In this document: in pieces, positions 10,874 to 21,182 of the stretch
Position numbering within the stretch: position 1 is the stretch's first letter
How the letters are laid out: each line of letters starts with the position of its first letter
Source of the DNA: Conoideocrella luteorostrata
Lineage: Eukaryota; Ascomycota; Sordariomycetes; Hypocreales; Clavicipitaceae
Direction of reading: 5' to 3'
Length of the DNA: 64,000 nt
NCBI GenBank assembly: GCA_032433595.1
Contig: JASWJB010000052.1
Location: forward strand, 62,001-126,000
Made by a program: the position numbers and the translations under genes
Notes under the pieces: model-generated
Databases searched by the model: none
Told to the model about the DNA's origin: nothing
The model's input: the letters and a program-made list of their open reading frames with translations, nothing else

Positions 10874-13506
10874 TCAACCCCGCGTAATCGTAGCTTCACG
10901 ATCGGGGCCAGTGCCAATCCACTTGACCTAAAATAGCTAATGTTAGTAATAGGCTACCAAAAACGGAATAGAAAGCATACATTTACTCCAACGAACGTCT
11001 CAATAAACTAGAAGTCCTTAATATCAGTATCTCTCTGCCTAGCCATGTGAAGTGAATAACTAACCTCCACGTAGTTTTTCGCCTTTTGCGGAAGGTCGTG
11101 CCATGTCCTGCAGTTAGTCGTAGACTCCTGCCAGCCTGGGAACTCCTTATACACAACCTCGGCTCGCTCGAGAGCATCTAGGTCGGCGGGGTATGACGAA
11201 AGCTCTTCCCCGTCCAATTTATATGCGACAGCCACTTTAATAGTCTCGAAAGTATCGAGAACGTCCAACTAGAGACCGAGGTCAGCCTGAGGCTTGCAGA
11301 AGAAACGATAGAGAGAAACTACCTTCGTTAGGTTGATGGAATCATAGTAGTTCACAGAGTTAGAGTAGCGGACGATGACGAGGTCGAGCCTTCTCATGAT
11401 TAGCAAGATCCAGGATATCATCAACGTTAAACAGCTCACCATCCACATCGTCTTCTACGGCCAGTTGATGTGCCCTGGGAAATCTGTTAGTCTCCGATGT
11501 ATGAGGATTCCTTCTCGAATAGTCTGACCCATTCGTGTCCAATCTCTTGGAGCTTCGTGCCAACCCTGTCATCTAGTCAGCCTTTGTTCCTGCTGCTCAG
11601 AGTAAAGAGTGCCTTACTCTCCGGTATCTTCAGTCTTGAAGGCACCCGCTCCAACTCGGGTGGTGTCTGTCATTTCTGTTAGGATTGCATCTTGGGTTAG
11701 AGACACTTAACTCACAAGCCTTCACAACACCAATCACCTCCGTCAAAGCCCTTGGGTTCAGAGACAGTCCATTAATGATACCTGCGATGGTTGTCGAGCT
11801 CGACGTAACGAACTAAGACTGTTGTTAGCGACGTAAATCCAGCTTGAATGATGGCAACCTACTGGATATCCTCCATGTGTGATGTCCAACATCAGCGCCT
11901 GTACTCCAGGCGGCATGCAACCGTCCCGAAAGGGTCTCAATCCGCTTTTCCATTTGTAGAAGACAAACTTGAACGAACACCGCGCTTGCGGAGAAAAGCC
12001 AGGCCCCTGAGATACGACGATCCCAGGGCCAACCATAATACTTTGCTCGTTGGCCTGACACTTGGCAAAAGCCTGTCATCTCGATTGTCAGAGCTCAAGT
12101 AGAGGCTAACTGGTGGTACATCTGGTTCAAGGTCGTTGAAACTAAGTCATTGCTCTTGAGTTCGACATTTGCGTCACCTGCCATTGTTTCTGTTCAAATT
12201 GGAAAAAGGATTGAGACCACGGGCCCGGTTACCCAACCCGCCAGCTTGTCAGTATCGAAAGAAATTGCAGAAAGGAGAGAGATCACTTACGTTTGCTCCT
12301 TCAATAAGGATAGACTTCTTATCTTGCTGGGCCTGATACATCAAGGAAGTCGAGTCGACAGTGTACTTTGCCAGGTCGGCCCGATACGTTTCGAATCTCT
12401 TAAGCTCATCATCTACATCGTAGACTAAAAGATCTCCGAATCGCTTGCGATAACCTTGCTCGAGCTGACGTAGCTTCCTCTCGAAGAGCTCAGGGTCAAA
12501 GATCTCCGCAAGGCGGATTCCGTTTCGCTATATAATCGTTAGTGCTATTAAGAAATATAAAGGCGAGATACTAACCGCGTGCTTGCATGAATAAGTAGGA
12601 CCAATGCCGCGCCTGGTTGTTCCAATCTGGCGCGCTGGAGAGAGTCAGCCACGAGGAGGTTTAGAAGAAAGGAGTCTATTAGTTACCTCCGAGCTCGACC
12701 TCCTCAAGGCCGTCGACGGCCACGTGCAGATCCAACACAATGTGGCAGCGGTCAGAGACCACAATCTTGTTCCGTACACCCTTCAATCCTTTGTCCTCCA
12801 ATTCCTGGAGCTCCTTGAAAAAACTCGGCCTGTACGCAGCATCAGCATCTCGGTGGATGTTGTGAAAGACGTTGTCCGGCTGGTCAAGGTGAACGACTCG
12901 GAGGGGCGGCTGTCGGCCAGAAGGACGTGGCAGCGGTCGATAAGGGGGGCATTGATACTGACGCGTAGAAAACCACGTCGGCACCAATCAGGTTCATACT
13001 GTTCAATGCATCAGTATTATTAACACAGACCGGGCGTTTGCTAGGAAATTACCATGACGGGTTGATCAAACCGGAGGGGAGCAGGTGAAAGCTAAGAAAT
13101 GTCAACATCGTTGGCGAATATCGGGTCGTAATGTCTTCGTATGCGCGTACCTATAGGAAACTCCATTGGCGCTATTATGATTAGCAATTGGATCTGATTG
13201 CGTAAGTGTTGGAAAGGTAGGAATAGACTCACACAATCTGATGACCGGCATTGTGTCCACCGGCAGCGCGGGCGCACAGCTGGGCCTTCGGCGCGAGAAT
13301 ATCGGTCAATTTCCCTTTCTGTAGCAATTCGTCAGAGCTCGAATGAATTGAAGCGTCATGGCGAGAGAGGGAGGGAATGTACGCCTTCGTCACCTGAATG
13401 ATCGCATCGGGTTAGTACACGATTCTTCGCTCTTATAGCTGATATCAGAGGGAGATTATTGAAAAGACATACCAAACTGTGACCCCATAACCACAGTGAT
13501 AGTCAT
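10874..13506 (-). CDS. ADE12: Adenylosuccinate synthetase, 18-exon gene
   Basis: This enzyme joins IMP and aspartate using GTP in AMP synthesis. The minus-strand model from ATG 13506 keeps phase throughout and gives 421 residues. Exons: 13473-13506, 13383-13393, 13233-13318, 13151-13171, 13053-13091, 12963-12998, 12687-12829, 12576-12634, 12291-12527, 11863-11898, 11716-11812, 11618-11666, 11529-11565, 11440-11474, 11323-11389, 11065-11268, 10987-11007 and 10874-10927. Family landmarks appear in order: [105 protein letters not shown] and [15 protein letters not shown] and catalytic positions look conserved. The number of introns, with an 11-nt exon, is striking, and several motif positions are unusual (QF for QW, TTRR for TTGR). 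It may be a diverged second copy. Confidence 0.85.
11917..12240. repeat. Imperfect inverted repeat inside intron 9 of the synthetase gene
   Basis: The longest intron of the adenylosuccinate synthetase gene (11899-12290) contains two related arms in inverted orientation. The left arm has TCTCAATCCGCTTTTCCATTTG at 11935-11956; the complement of the right arm (12195-12216) reads TCTCAATCCTTTTTCCAATTTG. Similarity extends weakly on both sides to about 50 bp. A small MITE-like insertion would explain both the arms and the length of the intron. Confidence 0.45.
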
Positions 13507-14041
13507 GATGAGAATTGTGCTGCGAACAATGGCGCAGTGGTTGATTGGTGCTGTGGAAAGACCAGAAAAGAAACAGGACCCCGCGATATGGCTGGGGGAT
13601 GGTGGGGTAGAAAACCCTAGACAAAAATTTCCCTCAAGCTTGGGCAGGCACGTGATGACCTGGGGAGCCAGTTTCCCTGTACTCCATGCTGCACCCGCCC
13701 GGCTGCCTCTTCGGCTGCGAAACTCTCCTCTCGAGCCAGAATATTGACAGGAATATTGAGACGCTTTCCTTCAGCCTGCATGTGAGAGAGACTATGGCAA
13801 AGATGCTATCGCCGTCTTGTCCGCACGAATATGGCACATGGATTTAGAACTTTGTTTGAGTATGACGTAGCATTGCATTCCCGCTCAGCACCCGCCAGTC
13901 CGCCCCAGCCAGGCAGTTTGTTTCCTTTTCTAGAAATAACTAACTAACCCGTTGACCCGTTTGAGTACTCCGTACATTATACGGAGTAGCGTGCTCATGA
14001 TTGAGCTGCCTAGCGGCATCTTGAGGACTGTGATCCACTAT
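13507..14041. promoter_or_regulatory. Upstream region of the adenylosuccinate synthetase gene
   Basis: About 530 bp lies between the synthetase start codon and the Argonaute relic and should contain the synthetase promoter. No specific element was recognised; short open frames here have no support. Confidence 0.35.
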
Positions 14042-14299
14042 TTTGATCCACCAAGAAACACACTGCTCTTCCCAAAAATATTCTCATCTACGACAACGGG
14101 GTTTCTGACGGCCAGTACAACATGGTCCTCTCACAAGAACTTTCCTCAACTCCGCCGCGCATGCGAACAAGTTTACCCAGAAGCCAACACCCAAAATAGC
14201 CTTCCCCGCTTCGCCATCGTGATCTGCGGCAAGCGGCAAAAACAAGATTCTTACCCCACTACTAATCAAGACTGCGTCAAGGCCGATACCGAGCGCTAA
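14042..14299 (+). pseudogene. Argonaute (PIWI domain) gene relic
   Basis: In consecutive frames the plus strand reads LPKNILIYDNGVSDGQYN, then MVLSQELSS, then LRRACEQVYPEANTQ, SLPRFAIVICGKR and, one frame on, KTRFLPH. In Argonaute proteins the PIWI domain has the same order: a YRDGVSEGQ-like motif, a VL..EL segment, a run of basic and acidic residues, and an IV..KRHHTRF.P motif. At least two frame changes and an early stop mark it as dead. It stops at LTR-like copy 3. No other part of an Argonaute gene was found nearby, so this is a fragment only. Confidence 0.6.
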
Positions 14300-14320
14300 T
14301 GATTTGTGTGGGTTACACAG

Positions 14321-14511
14321 GGTGTTGTGCAATATCGGTATCGATACCAATTGCGGTCAAAATGCATATATTTAATAATCTTTGTCTATCTCAAAAGAGG
14401 AAAAAAGTCAAGGTGGGAGACTCGATATCGCCGTATAAATATTCGTGGCCGAAAGGTGACCACGTCACCCGCTCCGTGCTTCCTATTTTGCTTAACGGCA
14501 GGATTCCAACA
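14321..14511 (+). repeat. LTR-like repeat, copy 3 (diverged or truncated)
   Basis: A shorter, strongly diverged relative of the repeats at 1582 and 10433. It keeps GGTATCGATACC, TCTCAAAAGAGGAAAA, CGCCGTATAAATATT, GGTGACCACGT and the end GGATTCCAACA. The end at 14511 abuts a protein-like minus-strand frame without a gap, which independently supports the repeat boundary. The 5' end is not sharply defined. Confidence 0.55.
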
Positions 14512-14732
14512 GTTAGCTCTGACAAGAAATTTGGAACGCCGCCATGAAATTCAACAAGCGCAGCTCTCTCCAGATATTTTCCGTTGCAAGACAGTACAAT
14601 GTTGATGCTTTGTGATAAGTTCTTATGTTCTTCGAGTAAGCTGTCCTTGATTAAAGCCGCAAGCTCACCGCGCAGGACGTCATCAGGCTGAGCAGTCGGA
14701 AGACTAGTGACGCGAAATACGGGACCTTTCAT
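14512..14732 (-). pseudogene. Truncated gene start cut by LTR copy 3
   Basis: From the ATG at 14732 the minus strand is open and protein-like for about 74 residues (KGPVFRVTSLPTAQPDDVLR, LIKDSLLEEHKNLSQSINIV, AALVEFHGGVPNFLSEL) until it meets the terminal bases of LTR copy 3. After that the frame translates only repeat sequence. It resembles the N-terminal segment common to large fungal NACHT or hydrolase-type proteins, but this is recollection rather than a computed match. The rest of the gene is not on the other side of the repeat. Confidence 0.45.
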
Positions 14733-15856
14733 CTTACTAGCTGCAGTTAAAACCGTTTTTGACAAATCGGAAGTGCTAACTAGTGACTCTGCCTGTGTAA
14801 CCGAGTATCCGGTAATATTGTGGATGGCGTGTTAAGGAGAACGGAGAATAGAGTGCGGAAGTCGTCATAGTGAGCCCCACAAGCTGAGAACCTACGTAAA
14901 GCAGCTATGCTGGTGTTACGTGCTGCTGATACGCCACCTGATTTAATGCAGGTCGCCATTTCCGCGGTATCAAAGTCTGGACAGTCTCTCCCAATAAAGT
15001 AAACCTACTGCTCCAGCGCAGCAACACGGATTTTTCGGAGTGATGGAAATAAATAATAAGGTAAGCACTGTAGGATATATATTTAACCTATTATGCTAAT
15101 GAGCTAGATAGGTCGTAGAAGACTTTTCTTCAAGCCTTAGGCAGTCATCGGCGATTGAGGCGGTAGAAAGTATTGATGCGAATTATATGGAAATGGCCCG
15201 ATGTGGCGGCTGAAAAGATGAAAATTATGATGCTGTTTTGTGTATTTTGAAGGTATAATTCCCTAATAAAGCATTAAAGTCTATTTATCTTAGGGTAGGT
15301 CTGCTCTATTTAACTCTGCGCTAGTCCAAGCACCAGCATACCTTTATACTGGTGTAAAATGTGCCATCCCTGGGCAGTGAGCCATGTACATATATTGCAG
15401 CAGCGGAAATTGAGCGGATCCAGAAAGGTATTGGGTGGCGGATCTCACGCACACTGCGATGCTAGTGTATCAAGCACACAGTTCATTTGATCTCGTGACT
15501 TCGTTGCGTATGAGAAGGTCATTTATCTTCAGTTTCAGAAAAACAACAATCAACTTTTTGCTCCCATGGTTTGACTCCTCCTGAAAGAGGATTGAGTGCC
15601 TTGGGTGATTGCACCGTGGAAGACTGGCCATATCATGTGATGAACATCAGAAATTGAGTTGAATCATTCGATCATTATTACTTCAAAGATTTATATTTCC
15701 CTTGCTTTTCCATCTATCCCATTGAGCGATTTGCACGAACTCTGGTTCGCATCATTTTGCGTCTGTTACCCTATATTCAACGTTCCTTGCAAGCTGTTGT
15801 GGGATGTGTGGGGCTTTGGTCAACAAAATAAAAAAGGCTTTTTATATTTCAGTGTT
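14733..15856. other. Intergenic, AT-rich relic DNA
   Basis: No gene is supported. The minus strand from about 15000 to 14810 has a weakly protein-like reading that could continue the truncated gene start next to it. The rest is AT-rich and looks RIP-affected. The 3' end of nitrate reductase follows at 15857. Confidence 0.35.
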
Positions 15857-18606
15857 CTAGAAAACAAACATGTCTTCTTCTCGCCATCCTAATTCTAATA
15901 ATATGTTTTGGGTCGCCTCTTCCAAAGCCTTTGGGCCGCAAATTAGCACCATGGCTGTCTTACCGTTTGTCTCAGGAGACCTGACCTCCTTAGCTAGGAG
16001 ATCCTTATCAATTCTACCTCGTCGCCCTGCCCAAGTTTTGCTTGGCTGCGAGAGACTGTGAAGCAGGCGGATCCTGCCATTTGCTTCGTGAACTAGAGCA
16101 TCCATCTCGGATCGGCACAGAATATCCTCCTCGCGACGGTTGCCATTCAATACAAGGCAGTCTGTCTTGTCGCTCGCCCCGTCCGCTACTGAACGGACGA
16201 CTTGATAGATAGGAGTCACCCCCGTACCACCACAGATTAAGATGAGGCGCTTCACCTGGCGTATCTTGCCGGAAATGCGACACATGCCGCCGCCGACGTA
16301 CTCGAACTTTCCAAGGGGGCCTTTGAAGTCGACAAAATGCCCCACCGGAATGCTGCCGAGGGCTTGCGTCATTCTGCCACCTTTCTGGGTCGGCGTGTCG
16401 TGATAAATTTTTACCACAAACTCCAACGTACCCGTGGCATCTCCACGCGAAATGGGTGTGTAGGCTCGAATGATTGCCTCGCGAGACGCAGGGTCTCGCA
16501 GACGCATCAGCACATGCTGTCCCACAGGCAGGCCAATTTTCTGTTGTTCAAAATCGAGTTTGAAAGTGAACATCTTACTCTCAGGCGATACGTCGATCTT
16601 TGATTCCAACAACGCCGTACTCCATTTCTTTGGCTGTAAAAATACCGGTCGGGTAGCGTCGCGCTCTGCTTCTGCAGTCCGGTTGGCAAGGGCAGCATGG
16701 GAAGTTGCGTCTAAGGTGCCTATGTGGTATATGGACATCATAGCCTTGGCGTTTTCGCTGTCTGCACATATGTAAAGGGTTAATCAATTATTGGCAGTGA
16801 ATTTGTCTAAAGGTGTGGTTTGCGACGGGACATACGGATGGCCAGAAACTCCTCGGTGCAGTCTTGTGCCGCCGCAGCAAAGATGGACGTCGCACCTCCT
16901 GGATGACTATCGAGATAGGATGTTCCGTCGTATACGTGACCTTGGACGACGAACCAAGGCTCGGACTCACCGCTGTGTTCCACGAGCTCTGACATGGTGA
17001 TCGCCCGTTGGATGGTGGGATTCACCATGCTAATTATTTTTTCGGACTCCCTGGCATCCACCAAGCCGCCTTCCTTCAACGTCCTTTCTCCCCACAAGCC
17101 ATTGGCAAGATTACCTCCTGCCTTTTTGACACGTTCCATCCAACCGCCCGGCATGAGTGCTGGCTGGGTCGGATGTTCGAAGCGGAGGAATTGGCCCTCC
17201 TTGTGAATAACGACACGAAACCAGGGGTTATTCATCATGCCCAGTACGCTCCAGTACATATCCCTAGGTTGAACCATCATACCATCATCCATGGCTCTGA
17301 TCATAATGTCGGCTGAACCGGCGAGCTCGTCGACGGAGATGTCCAATTCCCAAAAGCACCAACAGAAGCTCGTTTCTCGCCAATGCACGTCCATCCTACC
17401 ACCGTAGAGCACGTCTTCGTCCCGGGCCTTGCGGTAGACGTCCTCTAGGTATTCTATGGACGCAAGACGCCACGTTGTGCCTCGATCAAGTGTTACTTCC
17501 ACGCGAGTAATGCGTCTGCCGCCTCCGCCGTAGGCATACCCCCGAGCTTTGTATATTTGGACGTTGTCGCGCAAACAGAGCCTCTCTTCATGTCGAGGGT
17601 AGCATGTCGCACTATTGACATTTAAGTCGTAAATGGCATACCGTTCATCTTTCCACGTGTCAGGCAAGTCGGCGCTGGCCTCCGGAGTGATGGTGGTTGG
17701 CAACACCCGGTTATCATAGATGTGGTACCAATTGTCACTGGGCTCACTGGTTACGATAATCTTCTTCAGCCATTTAACACTTCGCCCACCAATCTGTCCC
17801 GGGATAACGACGCGTACAGGCTTGCCATGGTCAGGATGCAGAGTTTGGCCATTCATTCTATGCGCCACCATGATGCCCTTCTCGGCATTGAGACACCAGC
17901 TGAGCCTGACAGAGGTTCCGTAATGCCCATTAGGCAACTTATCGGCACCTTCGAAGCACACATAGCGCGCTCCGTGCGTTGGTTTCACGCGGGCCAACAG
18001 GTGGCCGATAGGGACGCCGGTCCACAGAGCCGTCGACAAGCCGGCAGGACCCCACGAGAAGCCTTTGGACTTTCGGACGATGTTCTGTTCCTTCCTACGG
18101 TTGCCTGCGCAGACCAGCGTTACTGGATAGGTGACTTGGTCGAAGGTTTGAACGAGGTCCCGGACGTTTAGCGTCATGGGATGCTGCACCTTACCCTCCA
18201 CCGTGAATGTCCAGTCGAGAATGTCATCGTCTCTGCAAACAGGGACGTGGCCGTGGTTTCGCACAAAGTGTAGATCCTCACTGGTAAGGAAGCCCTCGTC
18301 GTAGAGGTCGGTCAGCGGTGGTTCGCAGTTGAGAGGATGCACTCCTGTGAGGCGTATGAGGCGCGCGTCGCGCTGCACATGGCTGTCGGGTGTCTTGAGA
18401 TCCTGTGTCTGGACGGATTTGACTCGATTTTCAGGCGGGAGAGGATAGCCATCGGAGAACTTCTTTCTGGGTGGTATACGGAGGGAAAAGACGTCATGGC
18501 TGGGTTTCCTGAGCCCGTCTCTTACTTGAGAGCGTTTTGCGCTGCCCGCCAGAGTTGGGGGAGCACGAGGGAAAGAGCCAATGCTGGCGATTGGGTCTGC
18601 TGTCAT
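15857..18606 (-). CDS. niaD: Assimilatory nitrate reductase [NAD(P)H]
   Basis: Reduces nitrate to nitrite in the cytosol. Exons are 16836-18606 and 15857-16761, with one intron (GTATGT...TGTGCAG) in the heme domain, giving 891 residues. The ATG at 18606 is used because the frame further upstream begins only with TTG. Domains in order: sulfite-oxidase-type molybdenum cofactor domain with the Mo-ligand Cys in LVCAGNRRKE (about residue 160); Mo-cofactor dimerisation domain; cytochrome b5 with SHPGG (about 570) and the second heme His in FLAIHSENA split by the intron; FAD domain with RAYTPIS (about 690); NAD(P)H domain with CGGTGVTPIYQVV; and the C-terminus ICGPKALE...MFVF. All key residues are present. 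It diverges from the nitrate transporter. No nitrite reductase gene is in the window. Confidence 0.96.
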
Positions 18607-19466
18607 GACGAGTCGAGAGGGATCGTTGCAGAAACGATCCCTCTGGCACTTTCTGACTTTTACAAGTGAGCATTCACGGGTTTGTGGGCGCAATGGTGCG
18701 CCATGAAGAAAATAAAAGGCTCGGCAATAGCAACAGAGCTTCCTACAAGTTAGTTATTAATATCAATCGGGAGTGGCTTGTTGAGCCGATTTGGGACCAG
18801 GCTAACCACTTGCACCGTCGATTCCGTCAGCAATGCGGAGCTTTCATGCACCGGGCCAGACCTATTCAGGCTACAGAGTAACCAAGGCTAGCTGTCAGCA
18901 TGCCGCTTTAGCCGTACCGCACTTGGCGCTAATGGCTCCTTACCAGGGCAGAGGCATGTCCGGTAATTACGAAGTCTGGCTTGGTGCGAGCAAGAAACCC
19001 GTCGTTTCCAACGTTCATGAAAGATTGGAGTGTTGGCCAACTGCCCCGAACGCTCAAGTCTGCGGTCTAGCTTACCAGCGGGGAAAGGCGAGGGCGGTGT
19101 CTGGAGGGAGGGCTAGCCGTGTCTGGGTGCATCTCCGGCTCCATGTCAGAAGGCCTTGCCATGCAATGACAGAGCTTCGTGCACGGCTCACATGGTGCGG
19201 TACGTGTATTACTAAACAATAGGGCGAGCGTGGTCACTAGTGGCTCGTTATCGTTCACTGGATGCCACGCATTGCAGGGGCTGGCCGTGTCCTGTCACCT
19301 CCATCATCATATATGTATCGGGAGCAACACAAACTCGCTTCACATGATGTGAGAGCACCTCTCACTACCGGTCAGCTAGCTGGCAACTACGCCGATCCAT
19401 GTCGAAGCATTTTGGCTCGGGAATCTCTATAATTGACGAACTAGTAGTCCTCGCCAATTGATCACC
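18607..19466. promoter_or_regulatory. Shared divergent promoter of nitrate reductase and transporter
   Basis: The 860 bp between the two start codons should drive both genes. Fungal nitrate genes are usually controlled by a GATA factor (AreA/NIT2) and by NirA/NIT4. I see one good GATA-type site (TTATCG at 19248-19253, complement CGATAA) and no clear NirA site, so the regulatory assignment rests on gene identity and arrangement. The end next to nitrate reductase holds a perfect hairpin, listed separately. Confidence 0.6.
18616..18644. promoter_or_regulatory. niaD: Perfect 12-bp inverted repeat just upstream of the niaD start
   Basis: AGAGGGATCGTT (18616-18627) is followed by a 5-base loop and its exact complement (18633-18644). 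The near arm ends 10 bases before the nitrate reductase ATG. In RNA it would form a stable hairpin in the 5' leader; in DNA it is a dyad that could bind a dimeric regulator. There is no T-run, so it is not a simple terminator. Confidence 0.6.
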
Positions 19467-21182
19467 ATGGGTTTCAAGATCGCTACGCTGTGGCAGACGC
19501 CAGAGATCAACCCTATCAACGGCAAGGCACGGTCTATCCCAGTTCTCAACCCGTTCGACAAGCATGGGCGTGTATTCTTCTTTTCCTGGCTGGGTTTCAT
19601 GGTTGCGTTCCTGTCGTGGTGAGCTATTGCAGTCCGACTTCCTCCTGATATCTACCTGCATGAGAGCACGAGGGCTAATTCTCTCGGAGAACAGGTATGC
19701 GTTTCCGCCGCTGGTATGAGAAGCCGTTTCATATCCCCGTGACGGAAAGGCACTAACTAAGTTACTCCAGTTGACTCTCACCATTAAGAAAGATCTCCAT
19801 CTCTCGCAGAACGAGATTGCCAACTCCAACATTGTCGCCCTCACTGCTACGTATGGAAACTCCTGCCCCAGACCAACGTGGCCCTTGTCTCGAATAAATT
19901 GCTTATGCTAAACGACAGCCTTCTCATTCGGATCGTGGCCGGCCCTGCGTGTGATTATTTTGGGCCCAAAGTCACTTTTGCCGCCTGCCTTTTCCTTGGA
20001 GCCGTGCCTACTGCCCTAGCCGGCACCGTGAAGTCGGCATCTGGACTCATTGTTCTCCGATTCTTTATTGGCATCTTGGGTGGCACTTTCGTCCCCTGCC
20101 AGGTATGGACGACGAGTTATTTTGACAAAAACGTCGTCGGCACGGCCAACGCGCTCACAGCAGGTTGGGGCAACGCTGGTGGCGGAGTGACGTACTTTGT
20201 CATGCCCGCCATCTATGACTCCCTCATTGCCGACCGGCACTTGACGCCGGCTGTTGCCTGGAGGGTGGCATTCGTCGTGCCCTTCATCCTCATCGTTGCC
20301 ATTGCTGTAGGCATGCTGACCTTGTGCGATGACTGCCCGACCGGACCTTGGTCTAGTCGCCACCACGCTGTCAATCGCAACGTCGAGGTTCACGGGCCAT
20401 CATCAGCTGACGGTGCGTTCAATGTCGCCGACAATAAGGTCGGCAGCGGGGCCCGGTCCGTCGCAGAGACCAATGCCTTACGCCCGCATAGCAAAATGTA
20501 TAATCTCGACGCGGACACAAGCGATCTCGGCGCTGCCAAGGGCGAGGTTGTGCGAGACCCCACCTGGCACGAGGCACTCAGAGTCTCCCTCAGCCCGCAA
20601 ACCATCGTCCTGGCTGCCTGCTACATGTGCTCGTTTGGCGCTGAGCTCGCCATCAACTCCATCCTCGGCGCTTACTACTTTGAGAACTTCCAGTATCTAG
20701 GTCAGACTGGTACGGGGCGCTGGGCCGCCATGTTTGGCCTTGTCAACGTCGTGTTTCGCCCCCTTGGTGGTATTGTTGCGGATATTATTTACAGGAGAAC
20801 TGGTAAGGTGTACACCAAAAAGATTTGGATCCACTTGCTCGGCTTCGGCACCGGGGCTTTCCTCATCATCATCGGTGTCCTCGATTCCAAGACTCCCTCG
20901 GTCATGTTCGGCCTGGTGGTTGGCATGGCGTTCTTTCTAGACGCCGGCAACGGCGCCTGCTTTGCCCTCGTACCTCACGTGCATCCGGCTGCAAATGGCA
21001 TTGTCTCCGGCATTACAGGCGCTGCGGGCAACTTTGGAGGAATCATTTTCGCAATTATCTTCCGTTATATGGGAACTCATTTCGGCCAGACCTTTTGGGC
21101 TATCGGTGTCATCACCATTGGCATTAACTTGGGGTTTTCATGGATTAAGCCAATTCCCTTCGGTCAGGTTGGCGGCCGCTAG
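19467..21182 (+). CDS. nrtA: Nitrate/nitrite transporter, NNP family (MFS)
   Basis: Imports nitrate across the plasma membrane with protons. Exons are 19467-19618, 19695-19713 (19 nt), 19771-19850 and 19919-21182; all phases agree and give 504 residues. The protein has about 12 membrane segments. Family marks are [17 protein letters not shown] in helix 1, [11 protein letters not shown] after helix 2, the nitrate signature [32 protein letters not shown], and its counterpart [17 protein letters not shown] near the C-terminus. A cytosolic loop of about 90 residues follows helix 6, as in fungal CrnA-type transporters. It is head-to-head with nitrate reductase, which fits co-induction by nitrate. 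A short copy of its fourth exon lies at 22648. Confidence 0.94.

Noticed and set aside
18607..18693. Upstream extension of nitrate reductase
   Set aside because: It begins with TTG only and would place the perfect hairpin in coding sequence; the ATG at 18606 is preferred.
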